A stretch of DNA of 64,000 nt, taken from the NCBI GenBank assembly GCA_934561555.1, contig CAKTGQ010000009.1, forward strand, positions 42,058-106,057, given 5' to 3'. Within the stretch, counting starts at the first letter, position 1, and the number at the start of each line of letters is the position of its first letter. The translations under genes and the position numbers were made by a program. Of this stretch, positions 38,603 to 45,264 are shown piece after piece. Below the pieces are notes generated by a model that made no database searches, was not told where the DNA came from, and saw nothing but the letters and a program-made list of their open reading frames with translations. This DNA is from an uncultured Faecalibacterium sp. (GTDB taxonomy: Bacteria > Bacillota > Clostridia > Oscillospirales > Ruminococcaceae).

Positions 38603-38790
38603 CTTGTTTTCCCTCCTAAGGACAAATAACCGGAGCATAACGCCCCGGCTGCCATGGCAAACAGCCGTTGTACGGCAAAGACCCGCAACGGCAGCTCTCT
38701 CTTTTCAGCAGCCCGCATCGCGCAGCTACGCTGTTTTCAAGCAGCATTCGCAATAAAAAATGCAGCAAATGCGTTTTTGCATACACTATT

Positions 38791-38819
38791 ATTATAATCC
38801 AATCGCGGGCGGCATTCAA
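38791..38819 (-). promoter_or_regulatory. Promoter of the dehydratase operon
   Basis: Minus-strand TTGAAT, 17-bp spacer, perfect TATAAT. The transcript would have a leader of about 180 bases before the GTG start, with several short inverted repeats but no riboswitch I recognise. Confidence 0.75.
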
Positions 38820-38906
38820 TCCATGTTGTCTATTTTACACGAAAAAAATAGTATTTTTTGCTCAAAAGGCTGAACTTTTTGTGAACAAGTGTCTTTTTTC
38901 CCTGCA

Positions 38907-38940
38907 AAAAAGCCGCCGCACAGAGTTTGTGCAGCGGCCT
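38907..38940 (-). terminator. Terminator downstream of traX
   Basis: Minus-strand stem GCCGCTGCACA/TGTGCGGCGGC followed by TTTTTT. It lies 110 bases past the traX stop; the stretch between holds nothing I recognise. Confidence 0.75.
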
Positions 38941-39050
38941 CGTACCGGCGGGACGTTTTGCATGGTTTCTGCGCGTGCTTTGGCTATTCCGAGCGGGAAC
39001 CCTCTCTACGACCCCACGCGTAAAAATGCCTTTGGAGCACTCCGTTTTCC

Positions 39051-39827
39051 TTACCGGTTCACGAAATTCAGCGCCAGAACCAGCAGCAGCATGTGCACGG
39101 GATAAAAGGCGTAGCAGGCATACTGGAAAGGCTTGCTGTGGTAGCCCTGTCGCCCGCGGTACAGCCAGATGGGCACCAGTGCCAGCAGCGCCAGACCCTG
39201 CTGGCAAAGCTCAAAGTCCATGCCGAAGAGCTGAATGGGGTACATCAGCCCGCCCAGCAGCTCCACATTGACCCAGTACAGCGCCGCCAGCTGCCCCAGC
39301 AGACACCACCACTTGCGCCCGTGCCCGTGAAAAAAGTAGAAGATGAACACGGTCATCACACCGGCACCGTAGTAGTCCACCATGCCCAGCGTGCCCAGCA
39401 CCGCGCCCGCCGCCACCACAAGGACGGATACCAGCAGGTACAACCATGTTTTCTGCTTTTTGCGCACCGTTTCCATTAGATGGATGCCCAGAATGCCCAG
39501 CAGCAGCGTCCAGATGACATTCTGGTGCACCGGGTAGAACCATGTGCCGCCGTACATCAAATCGAAGGGCACTTCCGAAAGCAGGGCAAACAGCAGCAGG
39601 CGCAGGGTGTATTTTTTCAGGTCATGGGTGTGGAAATAGCCCTCCACCGCCATAAAGGCAAAGATGGGAAACGCCACCCGCCCGGCACAGGTCAGCCATT
39701 CCTGCGCGGGCAGCAAAGTAGCCCACAGGTGGTCCATCAACATCAGCGCCATGGCAAGGATATGAAGGGCTGCTGCGCTCAGGTCAAAGCGGGTCGCAGC
39801 AGTGGAATGGATTGGTTTGGTTGACAT
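39051..39827 (-). CDS. TraX-family membrane protein
   Basis: A 258-residue polytopic membrane protein of the TraX family (acyltransferase-like), first seen as the F-pilin acetylase. Typical parts are LHILAMALMLMDHLWATLLP, VAFPIFAFMAVEGYFHTHDLKKY, LSEVPFDLMYGG and CYAFYPVHMLLLVLAL. In Firmicutes, stand-alone members have unknown substrates, and no conjugation gene is present here. Of three candidate starts I chose 39,827, since GAGGT precedes it by seven bases; ATG at 39,833 overlaps the ribosome site. Confidence 0.9.
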   Translation of the reverse strand: MSTKPIHSTAATRFDLSAAALHILAMALMLMDHLWATLLPAQEWLTCAGRVAFPIFAFMAVEGYFHTHDLKKYTLRLLLFALLSEVPFDLMYGGTWFYPVHQNVIWTLLLGILGIHLMETVRKKQKTWLYLLVSVLVVAAGAVLGTLGMVDYYGAGVMTVFIFYFFHGHGRKWWCLLGQLAALYWVNVELLGGLMYPIQLFGMDFELCQQGLALLALVPIWLYRGRQGYHSKPFQYACYAFYPVHMLLLVLALNFVNR

Positions 39828-39939
39828 ACGCATACCTCGTCTTTTGTCGAAATTCAGTTCCTTTATCTGGAATACGAACGAGCCCCGCAAAGAATTGCAG
39901 CCCCGGCAGTTCTTTCCCCGCCGAGGCTGGCCTGCTGCT

Positions 39940-40095
39940 TTATTTTTTCTGCTGCGAATACCCCAGACACAAAAAGCTGGAGCCAAGGCAGAGCCATACC
40001 ACCGCCGTGGAGTGGCTCTCGCCGGCAAAAAAGTTCAGCGCTGCGGCAAGAAAAAACAGCAGCCCGCTGAGATAAAACAGATTGCATTTTTTCAT
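39940..40095 (-). CDS. Small membrane protein, 51 residues
   Basis: A short gene with GGAGG eight bases before its ATG. It encodes MKKCNLFYLSGLLFFLAAAL, then NFFAGESHSTAVVW and LCLGSSFLCLGYSQQKK: two hydrophobic helices joined by a short polar turn, with basic ends. The layout resembles small stress or regulatory membrane proteins, but I recognise no family. It lies between traX and the 84-residue gene on the same strand and could share the promoter at 40,715 only if the terminator at 40,175 leaks. Confidence 0.65.
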   Translation of the reverse strand: MKKCNLFYLSGLLFFLAAALNFFAGESHSTAVVWLCLGSSFLCLGYSQQKK

Positions 40096-40174
40096 AGCGC
40101 ATTCCTCCGTTTGGCTTTTTCTGTCTCCAGCTTACCACAGACTGCCCGCCTGCGCAAGCTTTCCGGTAAAATAA

Positions 40175-40216
40175 GCAAAGCGCCCGCCCCGGCTTTGACC
40201 GGAGCGGGCGCTTTGC
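40175..40216 (-). terminator. Terminator of the 84-residue protein gene
   Basis: Arms GCAAAGCGCCCGC and GCGGGCGCTTTGC; the minus strand continues TTATTTTA. Confidence 0.8.
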
Positions 40217-40256
40217 ATTAGCTGTGACACTTATTGGGATAAGAGATTGGCATTAC

Positions 40257-40511
40257 TCAGCCGGCCACGCGCTCGGTGCGGCCTGCCTCCAGCATATAGC
40301 GCAGGAAGCCGGTCACGTCGGTGGGGTCGGTCACGGTGAGGTCAAAGCCCTTCTTGGGGGCCGTGTCCATCATCTGCAGCATGGAGCGTGCGGTAGCGTC
40401 CTTTTTCAGGTCGCAGGTCTTGCCGTTGTCCAGATGCAGCAGCACGCTGCCGTGGCTGGCAGAAAGCTGGCGCATGAAACGTTCCTTATCAAAATACTCG
40501 ATACGAAGCAT
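40257..40511 (-). CDS. Hypothetical protein, 84 residues
   Basis: A small soluble protein (MLRIEYFDKERFMRQLSASH, then GSVLLHLDNGKTCDLKKD and a helical C-terminus). No family recognised. It has a good ribosome site (GGAGGTATTCCT), a near-consensus promoter and its own terminator, which together support a real gene. It is divergent from an AraC-type regulator, which might control it. Confidence 0.75.
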   Translation of the reverse strand: MLRIEYFDKERFMRQLSASHGSVLLHLDNGKTCDLKKDATARSMLQMMDTAPKKGFDLTVTDPTDVTGFLRYMLEAGRTERVAG

Positions 40512-40714
40512 AGGAATACCTCCTTGACGAAATGGTTTATGTTACACTTGCCGTCCGGTCCTCTTTGGACAGGCGGCGGGAGAATAGCGGTTTTACCCGG
40601 CAGTAGAAACGCTTGCACAGCTTGCGTCCCGGCTGCCTTGGTGCTATACTGAGCTTGGAAGCTCTGATAGGATAATACCACAAAACGATCGCAAATTATA
40701 GAACAGAACCGCAT

Positions 40715-40743
40715 AGTATATGCAACAAAACCGGCATTGACAA
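40715..40743 (-). promoter_or_regulatory. Promoter of the 84-residue protein gene
   Basis: Minus-strand TTGTCA, 17-bp spacer, TATACT. A plus-strand TTGACA at 40,737 overlaps the -35 but has no fitting -10, so the AraC-type gene may need activation. Confidence 0.65.
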
Positions 40744-40780
40744 AAAACATTCAAAGTATTGCGGAAAGGATTTGGTGAAT

Positions 40781-41713
40781 ATGGCATATCAGACAAGCTG
40801 TGCCTCTTATACAAGCGGCCGGGTAGGGCTGACCAGCGCTACTGCCGTGGTGGCCGATGCCGCCGGGCGGGAGCAGACCCAGCACGGCAGCCCACTGTTT
40901 CCTATCGCCTGCTATGCCGAGGATCTTTCCAGCTACTCGGTGGCGTGGCACTGGCACGAGGAGTTCGAGTTTATTCTGGCGGCGCTGGGACCCATCCATG
41001 TGGATGTGAACAAGACCCGCCTGACCTTGCAGACCGGGCAGGGGGTGTTCATCAACTCCGGGGCACTGCACGCGGTGGAGCCTGCCGAGGGCAGGGCGCT
41101 GCTGCACTCCGGCGTATTCCAGCCCAGGCTTGTCGGCGGCATGGACACCGTGTTCTGGCAAAAGCTCATCCGACCGCTGCTGCAACCTGGCACGCCACCC
41201 TTCTTTTTGCTGGACGAAGCCGTGCCATGGCAGCGGCAGGTACTGCTCTGCCTGCGGGAGGCGTGGAAGGGCGTGGCGGACGAGCCCTTTGACTACGAGA
41301 ACCGGGTGCGCTACCACCTTACCGCCGCCCTGCGGCTGCTCATTACCCAATGCGTCAGCGGCAAGGTGAAGGTATCGGAGCAGGAGCAGATTGCCTCGGA
41401 GCGGATGAAGCAGATGCTCCGCTATGTAGAGGAGCACTACGCCGAGGAGCTGACCGTGGAAAAGCTGGCCGGGTGCGTAGCCCTGAGCGAAAGCGCCTGT
41501 CTGCGCAGTTTCCGGCAGTTTCTAGGCATCACGCCCATCCAGTACGTCAAGCAGTTCCGGGTGGAAAAAGCCGCCGAGCTGCTGCGCTCCACCCGGCTCA
41601 AGACCGGCGAGGTAGGGCTGGAATGCGGTTTTTCCGATGCCAGCTACTTTATCAAGACCTTCCGGGAGATCAAGCACTGCACCCCCCGGGAGTACCGCAT
41701 CCGCTTCTGCTGA
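40781..41713 (+). CDS. AraC-family transcription regulator
   Basis: A 310-residue regulator with an N-terminal cupin-like sensing domain (YSVAWHWHEEFEFILAALG, GQGVFINSGALHAVEP) and a C-terminal AraC domain with two helix-turn-helix motifs (LTVEKLAGCVALSESACLRSFRQFLG and KTGEVGLECGFSDASYFIKTFREIKHCTPREYR). Such proteins usually bind a sugar or aromatic effector. The ATG at 40,781 is ten bases after AAGGA. The target is unknown; the divergent 84-residue gene is the nearest candidate. Confidence 0.92.
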   Translation: MAYQTSCASYTSGRVGLTSATAVVADAAGREQTQHGSPLFPIACYAEDLSSYSVAWHWHEEFEFILAALGPIHVDVNKTRLTLQTGQGVFINSGALHAVEPAEGRALLHSGVFQPRLVGGMDTVFWQKLIRPLLQPGTPPFFLLDEAVPWQRQVLLCLREAWKGVADEPFDYENRVRYHLTAALRLLITQCVSGKVKVSEQEQIASERMKQMLRYVEEHYAEELTVEKLAGCVALSESACLRSFRQFLGITPIQYVKQFRVEKAAELLRSTRLKTGEVGLECGFSDASYFIKTFREIKHCTPREYRIRFC

Positions 41714-41725
41714 ATAAAAGATAAA

Positions 41726-41766
41726 AATACAATGCCGGGCAGCTCCAAGCTGCCCGGCATTGTATT
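41726..41766. terminator. Bidirectional terminator between convergent genes
   Basis: Perfect 19-bp stem AATACAATGCCGGGCAGCT with a 3-base loop; A/T-runs on both sides. It overlaps the stop codon of the acetyltransferase gene by two bases. Confidence 0.92.
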
Positions 41767-42562
41767 ATAAAAATTTTCCCTGCCAGCGCTCCGGCGGGAT
41801 GACCGGCTCGGTGACAAAGGCTTCGGGGTTCGGGGCAAGGACGTGTCGCGTGACCCGGAAAACCTCCTCGGCGTCACACAGGATGCACTTTGCATCGCCG
41901 AATTTCGTGTTCCGGGCTGCGCCGCAGTCCAGATACGCCTGTTCCAGCTTGACGAAATCCTCCGAGATATGCGGCTGCTGCGCGTTGTAGTGACGGCGCA
42001 TATAGACGTTGTGCTGCGCCCCGGCTTCGTCCACCACGGTAAGCTGCAGGGGCTTGTCGGTCAGGCGGTTCGGCACGTTCAGCACCTCCTCCACACTGTG
42101 GATAAAGGTGTTGCGGGCGTGGGTGACCCCCAGCAGCAGCACCTTGCCGTGAGCTGCCCGCAGGCGGTCATAGCAGCCACCGGGGGTGCAGGGGGTGTTG
42201 GCGTTCAGCTCCCCTTCTATGTAAGCAGCCGCGCCCTTGCCGTAAGCCGCCATGCTGTGGGTGGGGTGCAGCGAGCGCACCACGCCGGGGCGCTGCCAGA
42301 ACAGCTCTGGCAGAATGCCCACACAGCACGGGCTGCGGCGCACATCGAACACCCGGTTCTCCTCGCTGATGAACCGCCATGTGTGGGTGGGCAGCAGCAG
42401 CAAGCCCTCTGCAAAAAACTCCATCAATGCGTCCAGAACCGTGTCTGCACCGCCCTCCACCGGGCCGATGGACTTCATGGAGGAATGGATCAGGATGGTC
42501 TCGTTCCCTGTCAGCCCCATCGCGGCAAGGTCGCGCTTGAGCTCAGCCTTTGTATATGCCAT
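41765..42562 (-). CDS. AAC(3)-fold aminoglycoside N-acetyltransferase-like protein
   Basis: A 265-residue member of the Antibiotic_NAT family, which transfers acetyl from acetyl-CoA. Recognisable parts are TILIHSSMKSIGPVEGGADTV, LLLPTHTW, VRSLHPTHSMAAYGKGA with the catalytic-type histidine, and LLGVTHARNTFIHSVEE. Chromosomal homologues such as YokD are common and often do not confer resistance, so no resistance is claimed. The ATG follows GGAGAAATGAC; a longer reading from 42,667 was rejected. Confidence 0.88.
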   Translation of the reverse strand: MAYTKAELKRDLAAMGLTGNETILIHSSMKSIGPVEGGADTVLDALMEFFAEGLLLLPTHTWRFISEENRVFDVRRSPCCVGILPELFWQRPGVVRSLHPTHSMAAYGKGAAAYIEGELNANTPCTPGGCYDRLRAAHGKVLLLGVTHARNTFIHSVEEVLNVPNRLTDKPLQLTVVDEAGAQHNVYMRRHYNAQQPHISEDFVKLEQAYLDCGAARNTKFGDAKCILCDAEEVFRVTRHVLAPNPEAFVTEPVIPPERWQGKFL

Positions 42563-42741
42563 GTCATTTCTCCTTTTCGGGCATTTTTCTGTATCCAGTT
42601 TACCGCCTTTTGCGCGGCAAAGCAAGCCCGCAGCGGTACCGTACCCTCGTAATGCACAAAAAAGCATATTTCCTGCCGCATTTACTGGAGACGATTCGGT
42701 GTCTGCCGGATATGCACTCTTGTAGCTTTTTTAGCAAAATC

Positions 42742-42751
42742 CTGTATACAG
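42742..42751. promoter_or_regulatory. Upstream GTATAC palindrome, possible GntR operator
   Basis: CTGTATACAG, a perfect 10-bp palindrome with the same core as the one at 42,950. The gap 42,563-43,055 otherwise holds only the GntR promoter. Confidence 0.4.
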
Positions 42752-42949
42752 CGCATCACCTTGCCGTGCTGTCACGAAACAAGCGCAGCACCTTGCAATT
42801 ATAGCATTTAACAGTTATTTTTAGTTTTCTTTGTATATTTAGTACAGCAGCCGTTTTATCTTGGCATTTCATCAGCACTTTTCCCGCACCATGAAGTGGC
42901 ATATCAATTTTTCCGTTTCCTGAGCAGCTCCGTGCGCAAGCACAAAAAT

Positions 42950-42961
42950 CTTGTATACAAG
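42950..42961. promoter_or_regulatory. GTATAC palindrome before the gntR promoter, likely operator
   Basis: CTTGTATACAAG, a perfect 12-bp palindrome 26 bases before the -35. TTGTATACAA-like sites are typical for FCD-type GntR regulators. Confidence 0.6.
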
Positions 42962-42987
42962 TATCTAAATAAAGTTCCGTTTCAGCA

Positions 42988-43016
42988 TTGACATTCCGCT
43001 GCCGGAACGGTACAAT
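42988..43016 (+). promoter_or_regulatory. Promoter of the gntR gene
   Basis: TTGACA, 17-bp spacer, TACAAT. The spacer itself contains an imperfect inverted repeat (TTCCG...CGGAA). Confidence 0.85.
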
Positions 43017-43055
43017 GATATTAAGCTTAATTTACCGGATAAATGGAGAACGACT

Positions 43056-43754
43056 ATGGCTACATTACAGCACACGGATGAGCTCTATCATATTCTTGAG
43101 GATGAGATCTGCGCATTGAAGATTTTGCCCGGAGAAGCGCTGAGCGAAAACCAGCTGTGCAAGCGGTTCGGCGTTTCCCGCACCCCCATCCGCAGCGTTT
43201 TGCAGCGGCTGGAGCAGAACCGCTTTGTGCAGATCATCCCCTGCAAGGGCACCATCGTCACCGCCATCGACATCGGCGTGGTGGATCAGCTCATCTTCCA
43301 GCGTGTTGCGGTGGAGGGCATGGTGTTCCGGGATTTTGTGCAGAGCTGCTCGCCCATGGAGATCCTTGCGGTGGAACACCTTTATAATATGCTGCTGGAA
43401 GCCGCTGCGGGGCGCAGCGAACCGGAAAACTTTGATTTCAACCACTTCCTCAGCTGCGACCTTGCCATGCACGAGTACTGGTTCCGCAAAACCAGCAAGG
43501 AGTACCTTTGGGAGCAGATGACCCGCCCGCAGGCAGACTATTCCCGCTTTATCCGTCTGGACATCGTAGGCGCGCGCAACGTGCCCAACGTTGTCAGCGA
43601 ACACGCCGAGATGCTGCGCATTCTGCGGGAGAAAGATCTGGACGCCATCGAGCCACTGATGCGCACCCACCTGTACGGCGGCGTGAGCCGCATGGGCAGC
43701 AAGATCTACTCGGACGAATACCGCATCTACTTCAAGCTGCCGGAGGGCAAATAA
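43056..43754 (+). CDS. GntR-family regulator, FCD subgroup
   Basis: A 232-residue regulator. The winged helix covers about residues 8-70 (GEALSENQLCKRFGVSRTPIRSVLQRLEQ) and an all-helical FCD domain follows, with metal- or ligand-binding residues plausible in DLAMHEYWF and SEHAEMLRIL. FCD regulators answer to organic or sugar acids. Two GTATAC palindromes upstream suggest autoregulation. No catabolic genes are adjacent; it may act on distant targets. The start follows TGGAGAACGACT. Confidence 0.93.
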   Translation: MATLQHTDELYHILEDEICALKILPGEALSENQLCKRFGVSRTPIRSVLQRLEQNRFVQIIPCKGTIVTAIDIGVVDQLIFQRVAVEGMVFRDFVQSCSPMEILAVEHLYNMLLEAAAGRSEPENFDFNHFLSCDLAMHEYWFRKTSKEYLWEQMTRPQADYSRFIRLDIVGARNVPNVVSEHAEMLRILREKDLDAIEPLMRTHLYGGVSRMGSKIYSDEYRIYFKLPEGK

Positions 43755-43756
43755 TT

Positions 43757-43795
43757 AAAAGGCCGCTGCACAGTCTCTTGTACAGCGGCCTTTTT
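43757..43795 (+). terminator. Terminator of the gntR gene
   Basis: Arms AAAAGGCCGCTG and CAGCGGCCTTTTT around a 15-base loop; the T-run touches the 3' end of the tRNA on the other strand. Confidence 0.9.
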
Positions 43796-43796
43796 C

Positions 43797-43870
43797 TGGT
43801 TGCGCCAGCAGGAGTCGAACCTACGATGGGGGAGTCAAAGTCCCCTGCCTTACCGCTTGGCGATGGCGCA
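43797..43870 (-). tRNA. tRNA-Gln (UUG)
   Basis: Minus-strand cloverleaf of 74 bases with CCA encoded. Acceptor stem TGCGCCA/TGGCGCA, D-arm GCC...GGC, anticodon arm GGGGA-CTTTGAC-TCCCC with anticodon TTG, T-arm GTAGG-TTCGACT-CCTGC, discriminator A. It runs opposite to the gntR gene. Confidence 0.97.
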
Positions 43871-44120
43871 TCATGCAAGATAGTATAACATATTTTCCGC
43901 CGTTCCACAAGAGGTACGCCGCGTTTTTGCAGCTTTTTCTGCGCGCCGCCCGCTGCATTGGGGGCGGTTCGGGTCTGTTTTTAGGCTTTGCATTTTCCAT
44001 ATCCTGCCATGTTTTTACAAACGGTAAGTTTTGCGGGATGCGTTTTTCAAAAAACACAGTCCGTAGGGGGACAAGATTCATCTTGCAAAGGTGAAATTTA
44101 TTTTTTCTTGCTTTTCTTAT

Positions 44121-44189
44121 TGTTTTCTCAAAAGACTGTATTTTGTTTTCTCAAAAGACTGTATTTTGTTTTCTCAAAAGACTGTATTT
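44121..44189 (+). repeat. Three tandem 23-bp repeats at the peptide operon promoter
   Basis: Three identical, adjacent copies (44,121-44,143, 44,144-44,166 and 44,167-44,189) of a unit reading TGTTTTCTCAAAAGACTGTA plus TTT. The last copy lies over the position of the -35 for a TACACT hexamer at 44,206. About two helical turns per unit fits binding of a regulator dimer per copy. The earlier part of the gap, 43,871-44,120, shows no gene. Confidence 0.9.
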
Positions 44190-44205
44190 TTTGTTGCGGT
44201 TCTGG

Positions 44206-44211
44206 TACACT
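44206..44211 (+). promoter_or_regulatory. Likely -10 of the secreted-peptide operon
   Basis: TACACT with no good -35 at 17 bp; that place is taken by the third 23-bp repeat, as in activator-dependent promoters. The leader of about 95 bases holds no clear hairpin. Confidence 0.45.
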
Positions 44212-44309
44212 GGATGTGATAAAAACAGGTTGAAGAAACTTCTCCTACGTCCGGGCTGCGTCTGGGTGGGGCAGTGTCTCCATCTTTGTGAAGGAAAGCG
44301 AGGGATCTC

Positions 44310-44768
44310 ATGAAAAAATTTCTGAAAACGCTGGTGGTCGGGCTTTGCCTGTTCACGCTGCTGTGCTGCGCACTACCGGCTGCATTTGCTGCCGACAAAA
44401 CTTCAGGGAGCAAAAAGGAAGAGAACGTGTACGTCATTGGTATGGATGCCCAAGGTGGCATCTGCTCTACCGTGGTCACCTACACGAACATGTCCGGCAA
44501 ACTGGAGAGCACGCCCGAGCAGCCTACCATGACGGGCTACACCTTTGACGGCTGGTACACCGAGCCGGTGGGCGGCAGCAAGGTGACCACCTCCACCGTG
44601 TTCACCTCCGACGCTACCATCTACGCCCACTGGACTGCCAAGACCGGCACTTCTACCATGCCGCAGCCTACCACCCAGCCCACCGTCGTTCAGTGGCAGA
44701 AGTATGCAGGGCCTGCACTTGTGGCCGGTGCCCTGCTTACCACCCTGCTGGTCGCCTCTATGTTCTGA
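44310..44768 (+). CDS. Secreted InlB-repeat protein with C-terminal membrane helix
   Basis: A 152-residue protein. A Sec signal (MKKFLKTLVVGLCLFTLLCC, cleavage after AAFAA) is followed by one InlB B-type (Flg_new) repeat: MTGYTFDGWYTEPVGGSKVT to IYAHWTAK. A threonine/proline-rich linker leads to a final hydrophobic helix (GPALVAGALLTTLLVASMF), which would anchor it outside the membrane. InlB repeats are common on Clostridial surface proteins; one repeat in so short a protein is unusual. The start follows GAGGGATCTC. It precedes the double-glycine peptide gene by 46 bases in one operon. Confidence 0.85.
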   Translation: MKKFLKTLVVGLCLFTLLCCALPAAFAADKTSGSKKEENVYVIGMDAQGGICSTVVTYTNMSGKLESTPEQPTMTGYTFDGWYTEPVGGSKVTTSTVFTSDATIYAHWTAKTGTSTMPQPTTQPTVVQWQKYAGPALVAGALLTTLLVASMF

Positions 44769-44814
44769 ACACTGCTGTAAACGCAATGATACCATTGAAG
44801 AAAGGGATCTCACC

Positions 44815-45048
44815 ATGACTACTTCTACCATGAAAATGCCCGCCAGCTATTCCGCCATCGAAGTCGAGGAGATGACCTATCTGGACGGCGGTGCCAGCAA
44901 CGCTTATCAGGCCTTTCTGGACGTTGGCAAGGTGTTCAACTACATCGCCCGCATCTTCTCCGGTGCAAGCTCCATCATCAACAACGTCAACGTCATCTAT
45001 CAGTCCTTTGTATCGCTGAACAGTCTGTTGAGCAGCTTCGGTAAGTAA
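44815..45048 (+). CDS. Double-glycine-leader peptide resembling Faecalibacterium MAM
   Basis: A 77-residue peptide. The leader KMPASYSAIEVEEMTYLDGG ends in a Gly-Gly site of the kind cut by C39-peptidase ABC exporters, leaving a core of about 51 residues rich in Ser, Asn, Val and Ile (ASNAYQAFLDVGKVFNYIA, NNVNVIYQSFVSLNSLLSS). From memory, the leader closely resembles the N-terminus of the Faecalibacterium anti-inflammatory protein MAM (MPANYS...EMTY..GGA), which is longer. Bacteriocins of class II share the leader type. No exporter or immunity gene is visible here. The ATG follows AAAGGGATCTCACC. Confidence 0.82.
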   Translation: MTTSTMKMPASYSAIEVEEMTYLDGGASNAYQAFLDVGKVFNYIARIFSGASSIINNVNVIYQSFVSLNSLLSSFGK

Positions 45049-45069
45049 AAGGATATCCCAAAGTTTGGA

Positions 45070-45113
45070 TACGGGAGCCGTACTTTTATTGAAAAAGTGC
45101 GGTTCCCGTTTTT
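45070..45113 (+). terminator. Terminator of the secreted-peptide operon
   Basis: Arms ACGGGAGCCGTACTTTT and AAAAAGTGCGGTTCCCGT (few mismatches) followed by TTTTT. Confidence 0.88.
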
Positions 45114-45207
45114 CGTATGCACAACAATGAAAGCCTCAGGGGGTAAGCGGCAGAGCGGCCTGCGTTAGCAGATGGCGGGGCTTTGACTGGGGGAGTTCTC
45201 CACGCAA

Positions 45208-45240
45208 AAGAACCGCCGTACAAAATGTACAGCGGTTCTT
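45208..45240. terminator. Terminator of pnp
   Basis: Arms AAGAACCGC/GCGGTTCTT with an inner GTAC/GTAC pairing, 25 bases past the pnp stop. The plus strand between 45,114 and 45,207 shows nothing. Confidence 0.75.
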
Positions 45241-45264
45241 GTTTTATGCAGTCCGTATTATGTT

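Noticed and set aside
39051..39827. TraX as a sign of a conjugative element
   Set aside because: No other transfer, relaxase or integrase gene is in the window; stand-alone TraX proteins are common in Firmicutes.
41765..42562. Annotating the AAC(3)-fold protein as aminoglycoside resistance
   Set aside because: Chromosomal homologues often lack this activity and there is no mobile or resistance context.
44121..44189. Repeats as a CRISPR array
   Set aside because: The three units touch each other without spacers, and no cas genes are near.
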